DNA of 64,000 bases from Mycolicibacterium sp. TY81 (GCF_018326285.1 NZ_AP023362.1:1612001-1676000), one strand, 5' to 3'. Positions 28,292 through 37,929 are shown, numbered from the stretch's first letter. The notes: generated from the letters alone by a model not told the origin. A program made the numbers and translations.

Positions 28292-29656
28292 GTGACCACG
28301 AATCCCGTCCCGGCGGTCGTGATCGCGGCGCCGGCGTCGGGTAGCGGCAAGACCACCGTGGCCACCGGCCTGATGGGTGCCCTGCGCCGCGCCGGCCACA
28401 CGGTGAGCGCCGCGAAGGTCGGCCCCGACTTCATCGATCCGGGCTATCACGCACTGGCCACCGGCCGGCCGGGCCGCAACCTGGACCCGGTCCTCGTCGG
28501 CGCCGAACTGATCGGTCCGCTCTACCGGCACGGCAGTGCGGGCGCCGACGTCACCGTCATCGAGGGCGTCATGGGCCTGTTCGACGGCCGCATCACCGAG
28601 CAGGCGATGTCGCCGGCGCCCGGGTCGACCGCCCACGTCGCCGGGCTGCTCGGCGCGCCGGTGGTGCTGGTCGTCGATGCCCGGGGACAGAGCCAGAGCA
28701 TTGCCGCTCTGCTGCACGGCTTTTCGACGTTCGACCGAGCTGTGCGGATCGCCGGGGTGATCCTCAACAAGGTCGGCTCGCCGCGGCACGAGGAGGTCTT
28801 GCGGCAGGCCTGCGAGCAGGCGGGCGTCCCGGTGTTCGGCGCCATCCCGCGCAACAGCGGGCTGGAGATTCCGTCGCGGCATCTCGGTCTGGTCACCGCC
28901 GTCGAACACGGCCGCCGGGCGCACGAGGCCGTCGACGTCATGACCGAGCTCGTCGCCCGCCACGTCGACATCGAGGCGGTGGCCCGGTGTGCCGGGATCG
29001 GCACTCTTGAACCGCAGTGGGCTCCTGAGCTGGAGTCCGGTCCGGCCGCAACGGTCGCGCTCGCCGCCGGCAAGGCCTTCAGTTTCGGGTACGCCGAGCA
29101 CGCCGAGCTGCTCGAGATGGCCGGCGCCGAGGTCGTGGCCTTCGACCCACTCAGCGACCCGCTGCCGGATGGCACGCAGGCGCTCGTCATACCCGGTGGT
29201 TTCCCCGAGCAGTTCACCGCGGAACTGTCGGCCAATGCCGTTGTCCGCGAACAGATTGCCGCGCTGGCGGCCTCCGGCGCGCCGGTGCATGCCGAGTGTG
29301 CCGGGCTCACGTACCTCGTCGACGACCTCGACGGGCACCCAATGTGTGGCGTGCTGTCCGGCTCGGCGCGCTTCACCGAACGGCTGACACTGGGCTACCG
29401 CGATGCCGTGGCAACGGTCGACTCCAGCATGCACGCCGCGGGGGAGCGCGTCACCGGCCACGAATTTCACCGCACCACAGTCGAATTCGCCGAGCAGCAG
29501 CCGCCGGCTTGGGTTTTCCGGGGCGCTGGGCAGGCCACCGTGCACGACGGGGCCGTCCGCGGCGGCGTGCACGCGGGCTACCTGCACACCCATCCGGCCG
29601 CGCATCCGCACTCGGTGCGTCGGTTCGTATCGGCGGCAACTAAACTCGCCGAGTGA
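28292..29656 (+). CDS. cobB: Cobyrinic acid a,c-diamide synthase
   Basis: Amidates the a and c carboxylates of (hydrogeno)cobyrinic acid using glutamine and ATP. At 454 residues it has the P-loop APASGSGKTTVATGLM, KVGPDFIDPGYH, EGVMGLFDG, and a C-terminal type I amidotransferase domain with nucleophile Cys in HAECAGLTYL and the catalytic His region GGVHAGYLHTHPA. The start is GTG 28292, nineteen bases after cobO. It is followed by cysG on the same strand. Confidence 0.95.
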   Translation: MTTNPVPAVVIAAPASGSGKTTVATGLMGALRRAGHTVSAAKVGPDFIDPGYHALATGRPGRNLDPVLVGAELIGPLYRHGSAGADVTVIEGVMGLFDGRITEQAMSPAPGSTAHVAGLLGAPVVLVVDARGQSQSIAALLHGFSTFDRAVRIAGVILNKVGSPRHEEVLRQACEQAGVPVFGAIPRNSGLEIPSRHLGLVTAVEHGRRAHEAVDVMTELVARHVDIEAVARCAGIGTLEPQWAPELESGPAATVALAAGKAFSFGYAEHAELLEMAGAEVVAFDPLSDPLPDGTQALVIPGGFPEQFTAELSANAVVREQIAALAASGAPVHAECAGLTYLVDDLDGHPMCGVLSGSARFTERLTLGYRDAVATVDSSMHAAGERVTGHEFHRTTVEFAEQQPPAWVFRGAGQATVHDGAVRGGVHAGYLHTHPAAHPHSVRRFVSAATKLAE

Positions 29657-29678
29657 TACTGCGCACGCGAGGAGCAAA

Positions 29679-30908
29679 ATGACGTCCCAGCATGCCTACC
29701 TCGTGGGGCTGCATCTGTCCGGCAAGAAGGTCGTGGTCGTGGGTGGCGGCAGCGTCGCCCAGCGCCGCCTGCCGCTGCTGATCGCCAGCGGCGCCGACGT
29801 CCACGTCGTGGCGCCCGCTGCCACCCCGGTGGTCGAAGCACTCGTCGACAACCCCGACGGCACCGGCATCACCTTCATCTCGCGGGAATTCCAGACCGAC
29901 GATCTCGACGGTGCCTGGTACGTCCTGGCCGCGACCGACGACGACGCCGTCAACGCCGCGGTGGCCGCGGAAGCCGACCGCCGCCGCATCTTCTGCGTCC
30001 GCGCCGACGCCGGCCAGGAAGGGTCGGCGGTGACCCCGGCGTCCTTCGAATACGACGGGCTGACGGTCGGTGTGCTGGCCGGCGGCGAGCACCGGCGCTC
30101 GGCGGCGCTGCGCACCGCCATCCACGAGGCGCTGCAGCGCGGCGCCATCGGCGACGCCGCCGAACCCGACAGCTACCGCGGTGTGGCCCTCGTCGGCGGT
30201 GGCCCGGGGGACCCCGAGCTGATCACCGTCCGCGGTCGCCGGCTGCTGGCCCACGCCGACGTGGTGGTGGCCGACCGGCTGGCCCCGCAGGAGCTGCTCG
30301 CCGAACTCGGCCCGCACGTCGAGGTGATCGATGCCGCCAAGATTCCGTACGGCCGGGCGATGGCCCAGGACGCGATCAACGCCGTCCTGATCGACCGGGC
30401 CAAGGAGGGCAAGTTCGTGGTCCGGCTCAAAGGCGGTGACCCGTTCGTCTTCGCGCGCGGCTATGAAGAGGTGCTGGCATGCGCCGACGCCGGCATTCCG
30501 GTCACCGTCGTACCCGGTGTGACCAGCGCCATAGCGGTTCCGGCCCTGGCCGGCGTTCCCGTCACCCACCGGGCCGTGACGCACGAATTCGTGGTGGTCA
30601 GCGGCCACGTCGCGCCCGGGCACCCGGAATCGTTAGTGAATTGGGACGCACTGGCCGCGATGCGCGGCACGATCGTGCTGCTGATGGCCGTCGAGCGCAT
30701 CGAGCTTTTCGCGAAGGTTCTGCTGCAAGGGGGCCGACCTGCGGAAACACCGGTGCTGGTGGTTCAACACGGGACGACGGCGGCACAGCAGACGCTGCAG
30801 ACCACGCTTGCCGACGCGGCGGAGGACATCCGTTCGGAGGGCATCCGGCCCCCCGCGATCATCGTGATCGGGGACGTCGCGGCCTTCGCAGGGTTAAAGA
30901 AATCTTAA
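29679..30908 (+). CDS. cysG: Uroporphyrinogen III methyltransferase / precorrin-2 dehydrogenase (siroheme synthase)
   Basis: A 409-residue bifunctional enzyme. The N-terminal Rossmann domain (KVVVVGGGSVAQRRLPLLI) is the precorrin-2 dehydrogenase/ferrochelatase part. From about residue 168 comes the SAM-dependent uroporphyrinogen III methyltransferase with VALVGGGPGDPELITVRG, VVVADRLAP, VRLKGGDPFVFARGYEE and the TAIAVPALAG-type region. It supplies precorrin-2/sirohydrochlorin at the branch of siroheme and cobalamin. ATG 29679 is chosen, with GAGGAGC about 7 bases upstream. The stop codon lies inside the palindrome in front of efpA. Confidence 0.94.
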   Translation: MTSQHAYLVGLHLSGKKVVVVGGGSVAQRRLPLLIASGADVHVVAPAATPVVEALVDNPDGTGITFISREFQTDDLDGAWYVLAATDDDAVNAAVAAEADRRRIFCVRADAGQEGSAVTPASFEYDGLTVGVLAGGEHRRSAALRTAIHEALQRGAIGDAAEPDSYRGVALVGGGPGDPELITVRGRRLLAHADVVVADRLAPQELLAELGPHVEVIDAAKIPYGRAMAQDAINAVLIDRAKEGKFVVRLKGGDPFVFARGYEEVLACADAGIPVTVVPGVTSAIAVPALAGVPVTHRAVTHEFVVVSGHVAPGHPESLVNWDALAAMRGTIVLLMAVERIELFAKVLLQGGRPAETPVLVVQHGTTAAQQTLQTTLADAAEDIRSEGIRPPAIIVIGDVAAFAGLKKS

Positions 30909-30912
30909 GATT
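30901..30912. promoter_or_regulatory. 12-bp perfect palindrome ahead of efpA
   Basis: AATCTTAAGATT is a perfect dyad that contains the cysG stop codon and lies 18 bases before the efpA ATG. A TAAGGT (30917-30922) that could be the efpA -10 follows at once, so a protein bound here would block the promoter. No ribosome site precedes the ATG, which suggests a leaderless or near-leaderless message. Candidate operator, inferred from position only. Confidence 0.45.
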
Positions 30913-30930
30913 ACTGTAAGGTAGCTTTCC

Positions 30931-32499
30931 ATGACGGCTCTCAACGACGCTGAGCGCACCGCCATGGCACACAGCCGCCGCGAACCGCTCACGATTCACG
31001 TGGGGCAGACCGAGGACGAACGAAAGAGCTGGTATCCAGCTTGGCTTCCGTCCCCCCGCTTTCTTTCCGCGGTCATCGCCATCGGTGGCATGCAGCTGCT
31101 GGCCACGATGGACAGCACCGTCGCCATCGTTGCCCTTCCTAAGATTCAGGACGAGCTCGGGCTTTCCGATGCCGGCCGCAGCTGGGTGATCACCGCTTAT
31201 GTGCTGACGTTCGGTGGTCTGATGCTGCTCGGTGGCCGCCTCGGCGACACCATCGGCCGCAAGCGCACCTTCATCGTCGGTGTCGCGCTCTTCACCATCG
31301 CTTCCATCCTGTGCGGTGTCGCGTGGGACGAGACGACCCTGGTCATCGCCCGGCTGCTGCAGGGTGTCGGTTCGGCGATCGCCTCGCCGACCGGCCTGGC
31401 GCTCGTCGCCACCACCTTCCCGAAGGGTCCGGCCCGAAACGCCGCCACCGCGATCTTCGCGGCCATGACCGGCGTCGGCTCGGTGATGGGCCTCGTCGTC
31501 GGCGGCGCGCTGACGGTGTTCTCGTGGCGCTACGCGTTCCTGGTGAACGTGCCGATCGGCCTCGTCATGATCTACCTGGCCCGCACCACGCTGACCGAGA
31601 CGTCCCGCGAGCGCATGAAGCTCGACGCGGCCGGCGCCATCCTGGCGACCCTGGCCTGCACCGCGGCGGTGTTCGGCTTCTCGATGGGGCCGGAGAAGGG
31701 CTGGCTGTCCCCGCTGACGCTGGGCTCCGGCGCCGCGGCGGCCGTGCTGTTCCTGGCGTTCCTGTTCGTCGAGCGCAGCGCCGAGCACCCCGTCGTGCCG
31801 TTCAGCCTGTTCCGGGACCGCAACCGCGTGGCCACCTTCGCCGCGGTCTTCCTCGCCGGTGGCGTGATGTTCACGCTGACCGTCCTGATCGGCCTGTACG
31901 TGCAGGACATCATGGGCTACAGCGCGCTGAAGGCCGGCATCGGCTTCATCCCGTTCGTCATCGCGCTCGGCATCGGTCTGGGCCTGTCGTCGCAGCTGGT
32001 GGCGATGTTCTCGCCGCGCGTGCTGGTGATCGCCGGCGGCATCCTGGTGCTCGCCGCGATGATCTACGGGTCCACCCTCAACGGCGGTATCCCGTACTTC
32101 CCGAACCTCGTCATCCCGATCACCGTCGGTGGTTTCGGTATCGGCATGATCGTGGTGCCGCTGACCGTCTCGGCCATCGCCGGCGTCGCGCTGAGCGACA
32201 TCGGTCCGCTGTCGGCCATCGCGCTGATGCTGCAGAACCTGGGTGGGCCGGTCGTGCTGGCCGTCATCCAGGCCGTCATCACGTCGCGCACGCTGTACCT
32301 CGGCGGGACCACCGGTCCGGTCGCCAAGATGAACGCCGCGCAGCACACGGCACTCGACCACGGTTACACCTACGGCCTGCTCTGGGTCGCTGCGGTGGCG
32401 GTGATCGTCGGCGTGGTGTCGCTGTTCATCACCTACACCGCCGACGAGGTTGCGGCGGCGCAGGACACCAAGGAAGCGCTGGACGCCGGCGAGCTGTAG
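30931..32499 (+). CDS. efpA: MFS multidrug efflux transporter (DHA2/QacA type)
   Basis: A 522-residue, 14-helix major facilitator protein closely resembling M. tuberculosis EfpA (Rv2846c), an essential transporter induced by isoniazid in that species. The recognised stretch starts GGMQLLATMDSTVAIVALPK and continues with motif A, LLGGRLGDTIGRKR, and a motif-C-like GSVMGLVVGGALT. The C-terminus KEALDAGEL also matches what I recall of EfpA. ATG 30931 is directly downstream of a promoter-like element and the palindrome. Substrates are probably lipophilic compounds or lipids. Confidence 0.95.
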   Translation: MTALNDAERTAMAHSRREPLTIHVGQTEDERKSWYPAWLPSPRFLSAVIAIGGMQLLATMDSTVAIVALPKIQDELGLSDAGRSWVITAYVLTFGGLMLLGGRLGDTIGRKRTFIVGVALFTIASILCGVAWDETTLVIARLLQGVGSAIASPTGLALVATTFPKGPARNAATAIFAAMTGVGSVMGLVVGGALTVFSWRYAFLVNVPIGLVMIYLARTTLTETSRERMKLDAAGAILATLACTAAVFGFSMGPEKGWLSPLTLGSGAAAAVLFLAFLFVERSAEHPVVPFSLFRDRNRVATFAAVFLAGGVMFTLTVLIGLYVQDIMGYSALKAGIGFIPFVIALGIGLGLSSQLVAMFSPRVLVIAGGILVLAAMIYGSTLNGGIPYFPNLVIPITVGGFGIGMIVVPLTVSAIAGVALSDIGPLSAIALMLQNLGGPVVLAVIQAVITSRTLYLGGTTGPVAKMNAAQHTALDHGYTYGLLWVAAVAVIVGVVSLFITYTADEVAAAQDTKEALDAGEL

Positions 32500-32532
32500 C
32501 TCGATCTCGACGTAGCTTCCTGGAGGATCGGC

Positions 32533-33900
32533 GTGCCTTCGTTCGTCACCCATGCGTCGCTGACGCATGGGTGGCTTCCGTTTCTGATCCAGCTACTGAC
32601 TTTCGCGGCACTGTGCTGTGCGGTCGGGCGACGGTCGCGGCAGTGGAGCATCAGCCGGCTGCCGTGGGCACTCGCGGTCGGCGTCGCGTGCGCGGCCGGT
32701 CTGTACTGGTACATCACTTCGCTCGGTATCGCCGGCGACCCGGCCCCGGTACTGCTGTGGATCTGGACGGCGCTCGGCGGGTTCGCCGCCACGGTCCTGA
32801 TCCTCGGCTGGCGCGGATCCCCCTGGCGGCGCCGCGGGGTGGCCCTGCTCGCGGTGCCCCTGTGCGCACTCTGCGCGCTGCTGATGATGAATGTCTGGGT
32901 CGGGTACTTCCCGACCGCGTACGTGGCGTGGCACAAGTTCACCGTCGGCAAGGTGCCCGACGAGGTGGACCGCTGGACGGTCACGGCCATGCAGCTCAAA
33001 GGCATCCGGCCGCCGCGCGGTGTCGTGGTGCCCATCGTGACCACCTCGCAGGAATCGAACTTCACGCACCGCGCCGAACTCGTCTACCTGCCACCGGCAT
33101 GGTTCGCGAGCAATCCGCCGCCGCAGCTGCCGACGGTGATGATGATCGGCTCGCAGCTGAACACCCCGGCGGACTGGATCTGGGCGGGCAACGCCAAGGC
33201 CACGATCGACAACTACGCGGCGGCCCACGGCGGTGAGGCGCCGGTGTTCGTCTTCGCCGACGCCACCGGCTCGTTCAACAACGACACCGAATGCGTCAAC
33301 GGCAGCCACGGCAATTCGTCGGTCCACCTGACCAAAGAGGTCGTTCCGTATCTCATCTCGAACTTCGGCGTCAGTCCCGAGCCGGAGAAGTGGGGCATCG
33401 TCGGCTGGTCCATGGGCGGCACCTGCGCGGTGCAGCTCACGACGCGCCATCCCAACCTGTTCAGCGCGTTCGTCGACATCGCCGGGGACCTGAGCCCGAA
33501 CATCGGCAGCAAGGACCAGACCATCGCCAAGCTCTACGGGGGTGACGCGGCCAAATGGGCCGAGTTCGATCCGAGCACCGTGATGCGGCAGTACGGCCGG
33601 TACCACGGCATCTCCGGGTTGTTCGAGATCCCCGGCACCGTCGCGGCCTGCCACGCACCCGGCCCCGGTGTGCCGCGCGATGCGCGCGCGAATCCGGAGG
33701 GCCAGGACATCGCGGCCGGCACCTTGTGCGAAATCGCCCAGCAGCACGGCATCAACGCCGACATCCGGGCCCTGCTCGGCCTGCACGACTGGGGCTTCGC
33801 CAACGAGGCCTTCGCGGATTCGCTTCCGTGGGTGGCAGGCAAGCTGCGCACGCCGGGAGCCGCGGCACCGGCCGGCTCGCACGCCGTCCCGACGCTGTAA
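32533..33900 (+). CDS. Membrane-anchored esterase (antigen 85/esterase-D-like)
   Basis: A 455-residue protein with four N-terminal membrane segments (about 10-30, 45-65, 75-95 and 105-125) followed by an external alpha/beta-hydrolase domain. The nucleophile elbow is WGIVGWSMGGTCAVQL, with a candidate acid in the following loops and a His in LLGLHDWGFANEAF. The architecture resembles esterase/mycolyltransferase-like proteins of Corynebacteriales, so an envelope lipid substrate is plausible but unproven. GTG 32533 has GGAGGA about 6-8 bases upstream. A very stable hairpin covers codons 5-14. Confidence 0.8.
   Translation: MPSFVTHASLTHGWLPFLIQLLTFAALCCAVGRRSRQWSISRLPWALAVGVACAAGLYWYITSLGIAGDPAPVLLWIWTALGGFAATVLILGWRGSPWRRRGVALLAVPLCALCALLMMNVWVGYFPTAYVAWHKFTVGKVPDEVDRWTVTAMQLKGIRPPRGVVVPIVTTSQESNFTHRAELVYLPPAWFASNPPPQLPTVMMIGSQLNTPADWIWAGNAKATIDNYAAAHGGEAPVFVFADATGSFNNDTECVNGSHGNSSVHLTKEVVPYLISNFGVSPEPEKWGIVGWSMGGTCAVQLTTRHPNLFSAFVDIAGDLSPNIGSKDQTIAKLYGGDAAKWAEFDPSTVMRQYGRYHGISGLFEIPGTVAACHAPGPGVPRDARANPEGQDIAAGTLCEIAQQHGINADIRALLGLHDWGFANEAFADSLPWVAGKLRTPGAAAPAGSHAVPTL
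32547..32573 (+). other. 12-bp perfect hairpin inside the start of the esterase gene
   Basis: CACCCATGCGTC (32547-32558), loop GCT, then the exact reverse complement to 32573. It begins 48 bases after the efpA stop and 14 bases after the esterase GTG. It could act as the efpA terminator (no T-run follows) or limit translation of the esterase. Confidence 0.6.
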
Positions 33901-33960
33901 GGGCCGTCTGCTTCGTCGCCCGGTGGCCCGCGCTCCAGGTTGCGCTGCTATTGATGGTGC

Positions 33961-34377
33961 ATGACTGCAATGCGAGCCCGAGCTGTGATCGTGGCGGCTG
34001 TGCTCGCCGCGACGGTGATCACCGGGTGCCAGCGCCCGCCGGCTCCCGGGCCACAGGCCGGTGCGCTGACGGGCGCCCCGATCCTCAACACCGTCACCGC
34101 GCAGGCCGTGGTGCGGGACATGGGTGCCGCGGGACTGCCGGTGGCCCACCCGCGGGATGTGGCCAAGCAGAAATGCCCCGACATCAAGTGCATCGAGGCC
34201 ATCGAGACCGACACCGTGACGGTGCTGGTGTTCTCCACGACCGGCGCTGCCGAAGGGTATGCGGGAGCGACGCCGGGCACGTTCCAGGCGATGAACATCG
34301 TCCTGCAGTTCGGCCCGACGGTCAGCGTGGCGGACAAGACCGCATACGAGCAGGTGGTGAACAAAGCACTGCTCTGA
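33961..34377 (+). CDS. Small putative lipoprotein
   Basis: A 138-residue secreted protein with a lipoprotein signal (RARAVIVAAVLAATVITGC, Cys23), then a Pro-rich linker and a compact domain with a Cys pair (KCPDIKC). Within the domain TVTVLVFSTTGAAEGYAG and FGPTVSVADKTAYEQVV suggest an alpha/beta fold. No family recognised. ATG 33961 gives MTAMRARAV; ATG 33970 is also possible. It stands alone between the esterase and the PCD/VOC gene. Confidence 0.75.
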   Translation: MTAMRARAVIVAAVLAATVITGCQRPPAPGPQAGALTGAPILNTVTAQAVVRDMGAAGLPVAHPRDVAKQKCPDIKCIEAIETDTVTVLVFSTTGAAEGYAGATPGTFQAMNIVLQFGPTVSVADKTAYEQVVNKALL

Positions 34378-34454
34378 GCACGTCGGACGCGCCGCAGTGC
34401 TATGCATGAGGCATGACCGCCAGGGGGGTTCGACATGGTCGCGGGGGCCGAATC

Positions 34455-35114
34455 ATGATGCTGCGGCAGGAGATTTCGGATGCGGTAAATCCGCTGGGGT
34501 GGCGCCTGGTGCTCGGTGCCGTCTACACGGAGGTGCCGGTGGTTGGCTTGGGCGCGGCGGCGGCGCTCGCGGCCGCGGTGGTCGAGGAGACCGGCCCAGA
34601 GGCGCAGGGCCACTTGACGGTCGACGTTCGCGCCGACCGGATCGTCATGCGGCTGCGCTCGGCCGACGGGGTCACCGCGCACGACATCGCGCTGGCACGC
34701 CGCATCTCTGAATCACTCGCCGAGCGCGGCGCGGCGACCACGCCGGGCGACGTCGCGGTACAGGCGATCGAGATCGCGATCGACGCCATGGACATCCCCG
34801 CGGTGCGCCCGTTCTGGAAGGCCGTCACCGGCTACGTCGACGAAGCGGGGCCGTCGGATCTGAGCGGGGGACTCGTCGATCCCGCCGGCCGTGGCCCCGC
34901 CCTGTGGTTCCAGCAGATGGATGTGCCACGGCCGCAACGCAACCGCATTCACCTCGACGTCGACGTCCCGCACGACCGGGCGTCCGCACGCATCGCGGCG
35001 GCACTGGCGGCGGGCGGGGTGCTGCTCAGTGATCGGGCGGCACCCGCGTTCTGGGTGCTCGCCGACGCCGAAGGCAATGAGGTGTGTGTCTGCACCTGGC
35101 AGGGCCGCGATTAA
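34455..35114 (+). CDS. PCD-like / VOC-family two-domain protein
   Basis: About 219 residues from ATG 34455 ([19 protein letters not shown]). The N-terminal 90 residues resemble the pterin-4a-carbinolamine dehydratase fold ([35 protein letters not shown]). The C-terminal half is a glyoxalase/bleomycin-resistance (VOC) domain: [48 protein letters not shown] and [17 protein letters not shown]. An upstream ATG at 34413 would add a basic leader and cannot be excluded. Substrate unknown. It ends 11 bases before the proS start. Confidence 0.7.
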   Translation: MMLRQEISDAVNPLGWRLVLGAVYTEVPVVGLGAAAALAAAVVEETGPEAQGHLTVDVRADRIVMRLRSADGVTAHDIALARRISESLAERGAATTPGDVAVQAIEIAIDAMDIPAVRPFWKAVTGYVDEAGPSDLSGGLVDPAGRGPALWFQQMDVPRPQRNRIHLDVDVPHDRASARIAAALAAGGVLLSDRAAPAFWVLADAEGNEVCVCTWQGRD

Positions 35115-35125
35115 GCTGGCCACCC

Positions 35126-36871
35126 GTGATCACCCGCATGTCCGAGCTGTTCCTGCGCACGCTGCGCGACGACCCCGCCGACGCCGAAGTGCCGAGCCAC
35201 AAGCTGCTGATCCGGGCCGGCTACGTCCGCCCGATCGCGCCCGGCCTGTACAGCTGGCTGCCACTGGGCCTGAAGGTGCTGCGCAAGATCGAGGACGTCA
35301 TCCGCAGCGAGATGAACGCCATCGGCGCACAGGAGATCCTCTTCCCGGCGCTGCTGCCGCGGGCCCCCTACGAGGCCACCGACCGCTGGACCGAGTACGG
35401 CGACAACCTGTTTCGCCTGCAGGACCGCCGCAAGAACGACTACCTGCTGGGGCCCACCCACGAGGAGATGTTCACCCTGACGGTCAAGGGTGAGTACTCG
35501 TCATACAAGGACTTCCCGCTGCGGCTGTACCAAATCCAGACCAAGTACCGCGACGAGGCCCGCCCGCGTGCCGGCATCCTCCGTGGCCGCGAGTTCATCA
35601 TGAAGGACTCGTACTCGTTCGACATCGACGACAGCGGACTCAAGGACGCCTACCACGCCCACCGCGAGGCCTACCAGCGCATCTTCGACCGGCTGGCGGT
35701 CAAGTACGTCATCGTGTCCGCGGTGTCGGGCGCCATGGGGGGCAGTGCCTCCGAGGAGTTCCTGGCCGAGAGCGAGGTCGGTGAGGACACCTTCGTGCGC
35801 TGCCTGCAGTCCGGCTACGCGGCCAACGTCGAAGCCGTCGTCACCGCGGTGCCCGATTCGCTGCCGATCGAGGGCCAGCCCGAGGCCGTCGTCTACGACA
35901 CGCCGGACGCCCCGACCATCGCCACCCTGGTCGAGTGGGCCAACACCGTTGACCTCGGCCGCGAGATCACCGCCGCCGACACATTGAAGAACGTGCTGCT
36001 GAAGGTGCGCCAGCCGGGCGGCGAGTGGGAACTGCTGGGCATCGGCGTGCCCGGCGACCGTGAGATCGACGAAAAGCGCCTGGCCGCGGCGCTCGAGCCC
36101 GCCGAGTACGCGCTGCTCGACGACGCCGACTTCGCCGCCAACCCGTTCCTCGTGAAGGGCTACGTGGGTCCGAAAGCCTTGCTGGAGAACGGCATTCGAT
36201 TCCTGGTGGACCCGCGCATCGTCGACGGTTCGTCGTGGATCACCGGCGCTGACGCGCCCAACAAGCACATCGTCGGCATGGTGGCCGGCCGCGACTTCGT
36301 CGCCGACGGCACCATCGAGGCCGCCGACGTCCGCGACGGTGACCCCTCGCCCGACGGCGCCGGGCCGCTGGTGTCGGCGCGTGGCATCGAGATCGGGCAC
36401 GTCTTCCAGCTGGGCCGCAAGTACACCGATGCGTTCAGCGCCGATGTCCTCGGCGAGAACGGCAAGCCGGTGCGGCTGACCATGGGCTCCTACGGTATCG
36501 GTGTCTCGCGCATGGTCGCGGTGATCGCCGAGCAGCACCACGACGAGCTCGGTCTGCGCTGGCCGTCGTCGGTGTCGCCGTTCGATCTGCACCTGGTCAT
36601 CGCCAACAAGGACGCCGAAGCCCGCACCGGTGCGACCGAGCTGGCCGGCGAACTCGACCGTCTCGGCCTCGACGTGCTGCTCGACGACCGCACCTCGTCG
36701 CCGGGCGTGAAGTTCAAGGACGCCGAGCTGCTGGGTGTGCCGTGGATCGTCGTGGTCGGCCGGGGCTGGGCCGACGGCACCGTCGAGCTGCGCAACCGGT
36801 TCACCGGCGAGAAGACCGAGGTTCCGGTCGACGGCGCCGCGGCGGCGATCACGGCCGCGCTGGCGGGGTAG
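35126..36871 (+). CDS. proS: Prolyl-tRNA synthetase, bacterial type with editing domain
   Basis: Class II synthetase charging tRNA-Pro. At 581 residues it matches the bacterial form with the YbaK-like editing insertion (about 225-400, from [16 protein letters not shown]). Motif 2 is seen around [23 protein letters not shown] and motif 3 near [14 protein letters not shown], followed by an anticodon-binding domain ([13 protein letters not shown]). GTG 35126 is taken because [21 protein letters not shown] matches the M. tuberculosis N-terminus I recall; ATG 35138 is the alternative. Confidence 0.96.
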   Translation: MITRMSELFLRTLRDDPADAEVPSHKLLIRAGYVRPIAPGLYSWLPLGLKVLRKIEDVIRSEMNAIGAQEILFPALLPRAPYEATDRWTEYGDNLFRLQDRRKNDYLLGPTHEEMFTLTVKGEYSSYKDFPLRLYQIQTKYRDEARPRAGILRGREFIMKDSYSFDIDDSGLKDAYHAHREAYQRIFDRLAVKYVIVSAVSGAMGGSASEEFLAESEVGEDTFVRCLQSGYAANVEAVVTAVPDSLPIEGQPEAVVYDTPDAPTIATLVEWANTVDLGREITAADTLKNVLLKVRQPGGEWELLGIGVPGDREIDEKRLAAALEPAEYALLDDADFAANPFLVKGYVGPKALLENGIRFLVDPRIVDGSSWITGADAPNKHIVGMVAGRDFVADGTIEAADVRDGDPSPDGAGPLVSARGIEIGHVFQLGRKYTDAFSADVLGENGKPVRLTMGSYGIGVSRMVAVIAEQHHDELGLRWPSSVSPFDLHLVIANKDAEARTGATELAGELDRLGLDVLLDDRTSSPGVKFKDAELLGVPWIVVVGRGWADGTVELRNRFTGEKTEVPVDGAAAAITAALAG

Positions 36872-36881
36872 GCCTCGTTGT

Positions 36882-36920
36882 GCCGCGGATCGCGGTCACC
36901 AGCTGACTGCGATCCGCGGC
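36882..36920. terminator. Bidirectional hairpin between proS and the DUF4439 gene
   Basis: A 15-bp stem with one mismatch (GCCGCGGATCGCGGT / ACTGCGATCCGCGGC) and nine-base loop lies in the 57-base gap between the convergent stops. No T-tract, as is common for mycobacterial terminators. Confidence 0.6.
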
Positions 36921-36928
36921 GTTGACGG

Positions 36929-37402
36929 CTAAGACTGCTCGGCGCCGCCGGGGAACGCCACGACGGCCGGCGTCATGCCGAGGGCCGCGCGCCACCGGGC
37001 GGCCAGCACCGCGCAGTCGGTGAGGGCCTTGACGGCCAGCGTCCGGTCCTCGGTGGTGGTGGCCTGCTCGGCCACGGCGCGCCACGCGACGGCGGTCTCC
37101 TCTTCCATCTGCAGCGCCAGCTTGCTCGCGTCCGCCGGATTGTTCGCGTCGATGGGGAGCTGATAGCCCGCGGCCGGCAGCGGAGCCGGCACCGACCGTC
37201 CGGCCAGCGCGGTGATGCCGGCTTCACGGTTGGCGCGGTGCTTGGCCATGGCCTCGGCCACCAGATCGTTGACGTCGGGTGTGGTGTGCGCGGACACCAG
37301 GCCGTAGCCGTAGATGGTGCCGTGTTCGGTGGCGATCGCGTCGTACAGCGCGGCGTCGGCAGCGCTGCCCGGGCGGGTCGGGGTGGGTTGCGGGCTGGTC
37401 AT
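36929..37402 (-). CDS. DUF4439 ferritin-like domain protein
   Basis: A 157-residue helical protein (DAALYDAIATEHGTIYGYGLVSAH, LVAEAMAKHRANREAGITAL, LALQMEEETAVAWRAVAEQA) that fits the ferritin-like DUF4439 family and corresponds to Rv2844. The spaced Glu/His residues (EHG, KHRANREA, MEEE) could hold metals, but this is not shown. It overlaps the upstream lipoprotein gene by four bases (ATGA), so the two are probably one functional unit. Confidence 0.8.
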   Translation of the reverse strand: MTSPQPTPTRPGSAADAALYDAIATEHGTIYGYGLVSAHTTPDVNDLVAEAMAKHRANREAGITALAGRSVPAPLPAAGYQLPIDANNPADASKLALQMEEETAVAWRAVAEQATTTEDRTLAVKALTDCAVLAARWRAALGMTPAVVAFPGGAEQS

Positions 37403-37929
37403 GGCGCGGCCTGTCCGGCGAGGGTGACGGTGTGCGCCGCGGTGCAGGCGGCGGCGATCGAGGCCAGCAGCCCGGCCCGGTAACCCGATTGGCCGGCGCC
37501 GGCGCGGCCCGCGCTGTCGGCGGCCTGTTCCAGCGCTGCCACGACTTCCTGAGGTGTCGGGGGTGCCGGCGGCGGGGTGGCGCCAGGCGTCGGCGACGCG
37601 GCGGCGGAGGTCTCGGTGGTGGACGACGGCGCGGCTGACGGCGGGTTGCCCATCCGGGTCAGTTCCTCGGACAGCGCGCGGGCGTGCGCGTCCCGGAGTG
37701 CCGCGACGGCCGTCAGCGCCGGCGCCAGTTGCGGCGGTACGCCGGTGGCGGCGGACGCGGCCAGTCGGCTGTCGCGACGGGCCCGGTCGAGTTCGGCGGT
37801 CAGGATGTCGAGGGCGGGATCGCGCTGCGGTGCCGACCCGCAGGCCGACGCCGCGCCGCCGAGCAGCGCCAGAGCCGCCGTGCCCAACAGGACACGCCGT
37901 CGGCTGACGGTGGTTTCGGTGTGCGGCAC
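37399..37929 (-). CDS. Tat-type lipoprotein, Ala/Pro-rich
   Basis: A 176-residue exported protein with a twin-arginine signal ([18 protein letters not shown]) and lipobox ending at the Cys of GAASAC. An Ala-rich helical domain follows, then a Ser/Thr/Pro linker ([22 protein letters not shown]) and a second helical segment ending [15 protein letters not shown]. It corresponds in position and character to Rv2843. GTG 37929 gives a good signal start. It is translationally coupled to the DUF4439 gene and divergent from rimP. Function unknown. Confidence 0.75.
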   Translation of the reverse strand: MPHTETTVSRRRVLLGTAALALLGGAASACGSAPQRDPALDILTAELDRARRDSRLAASAATGVPPQLAPALTAVAALRDAHARALSEELTRMGNPPSAAPSSTTETSAAASPTPGATPPPAPPTPQEVVAALEQAADSAGRAGAGQSGYRAGLLASIAAACTAAHTVTLAGQAAP

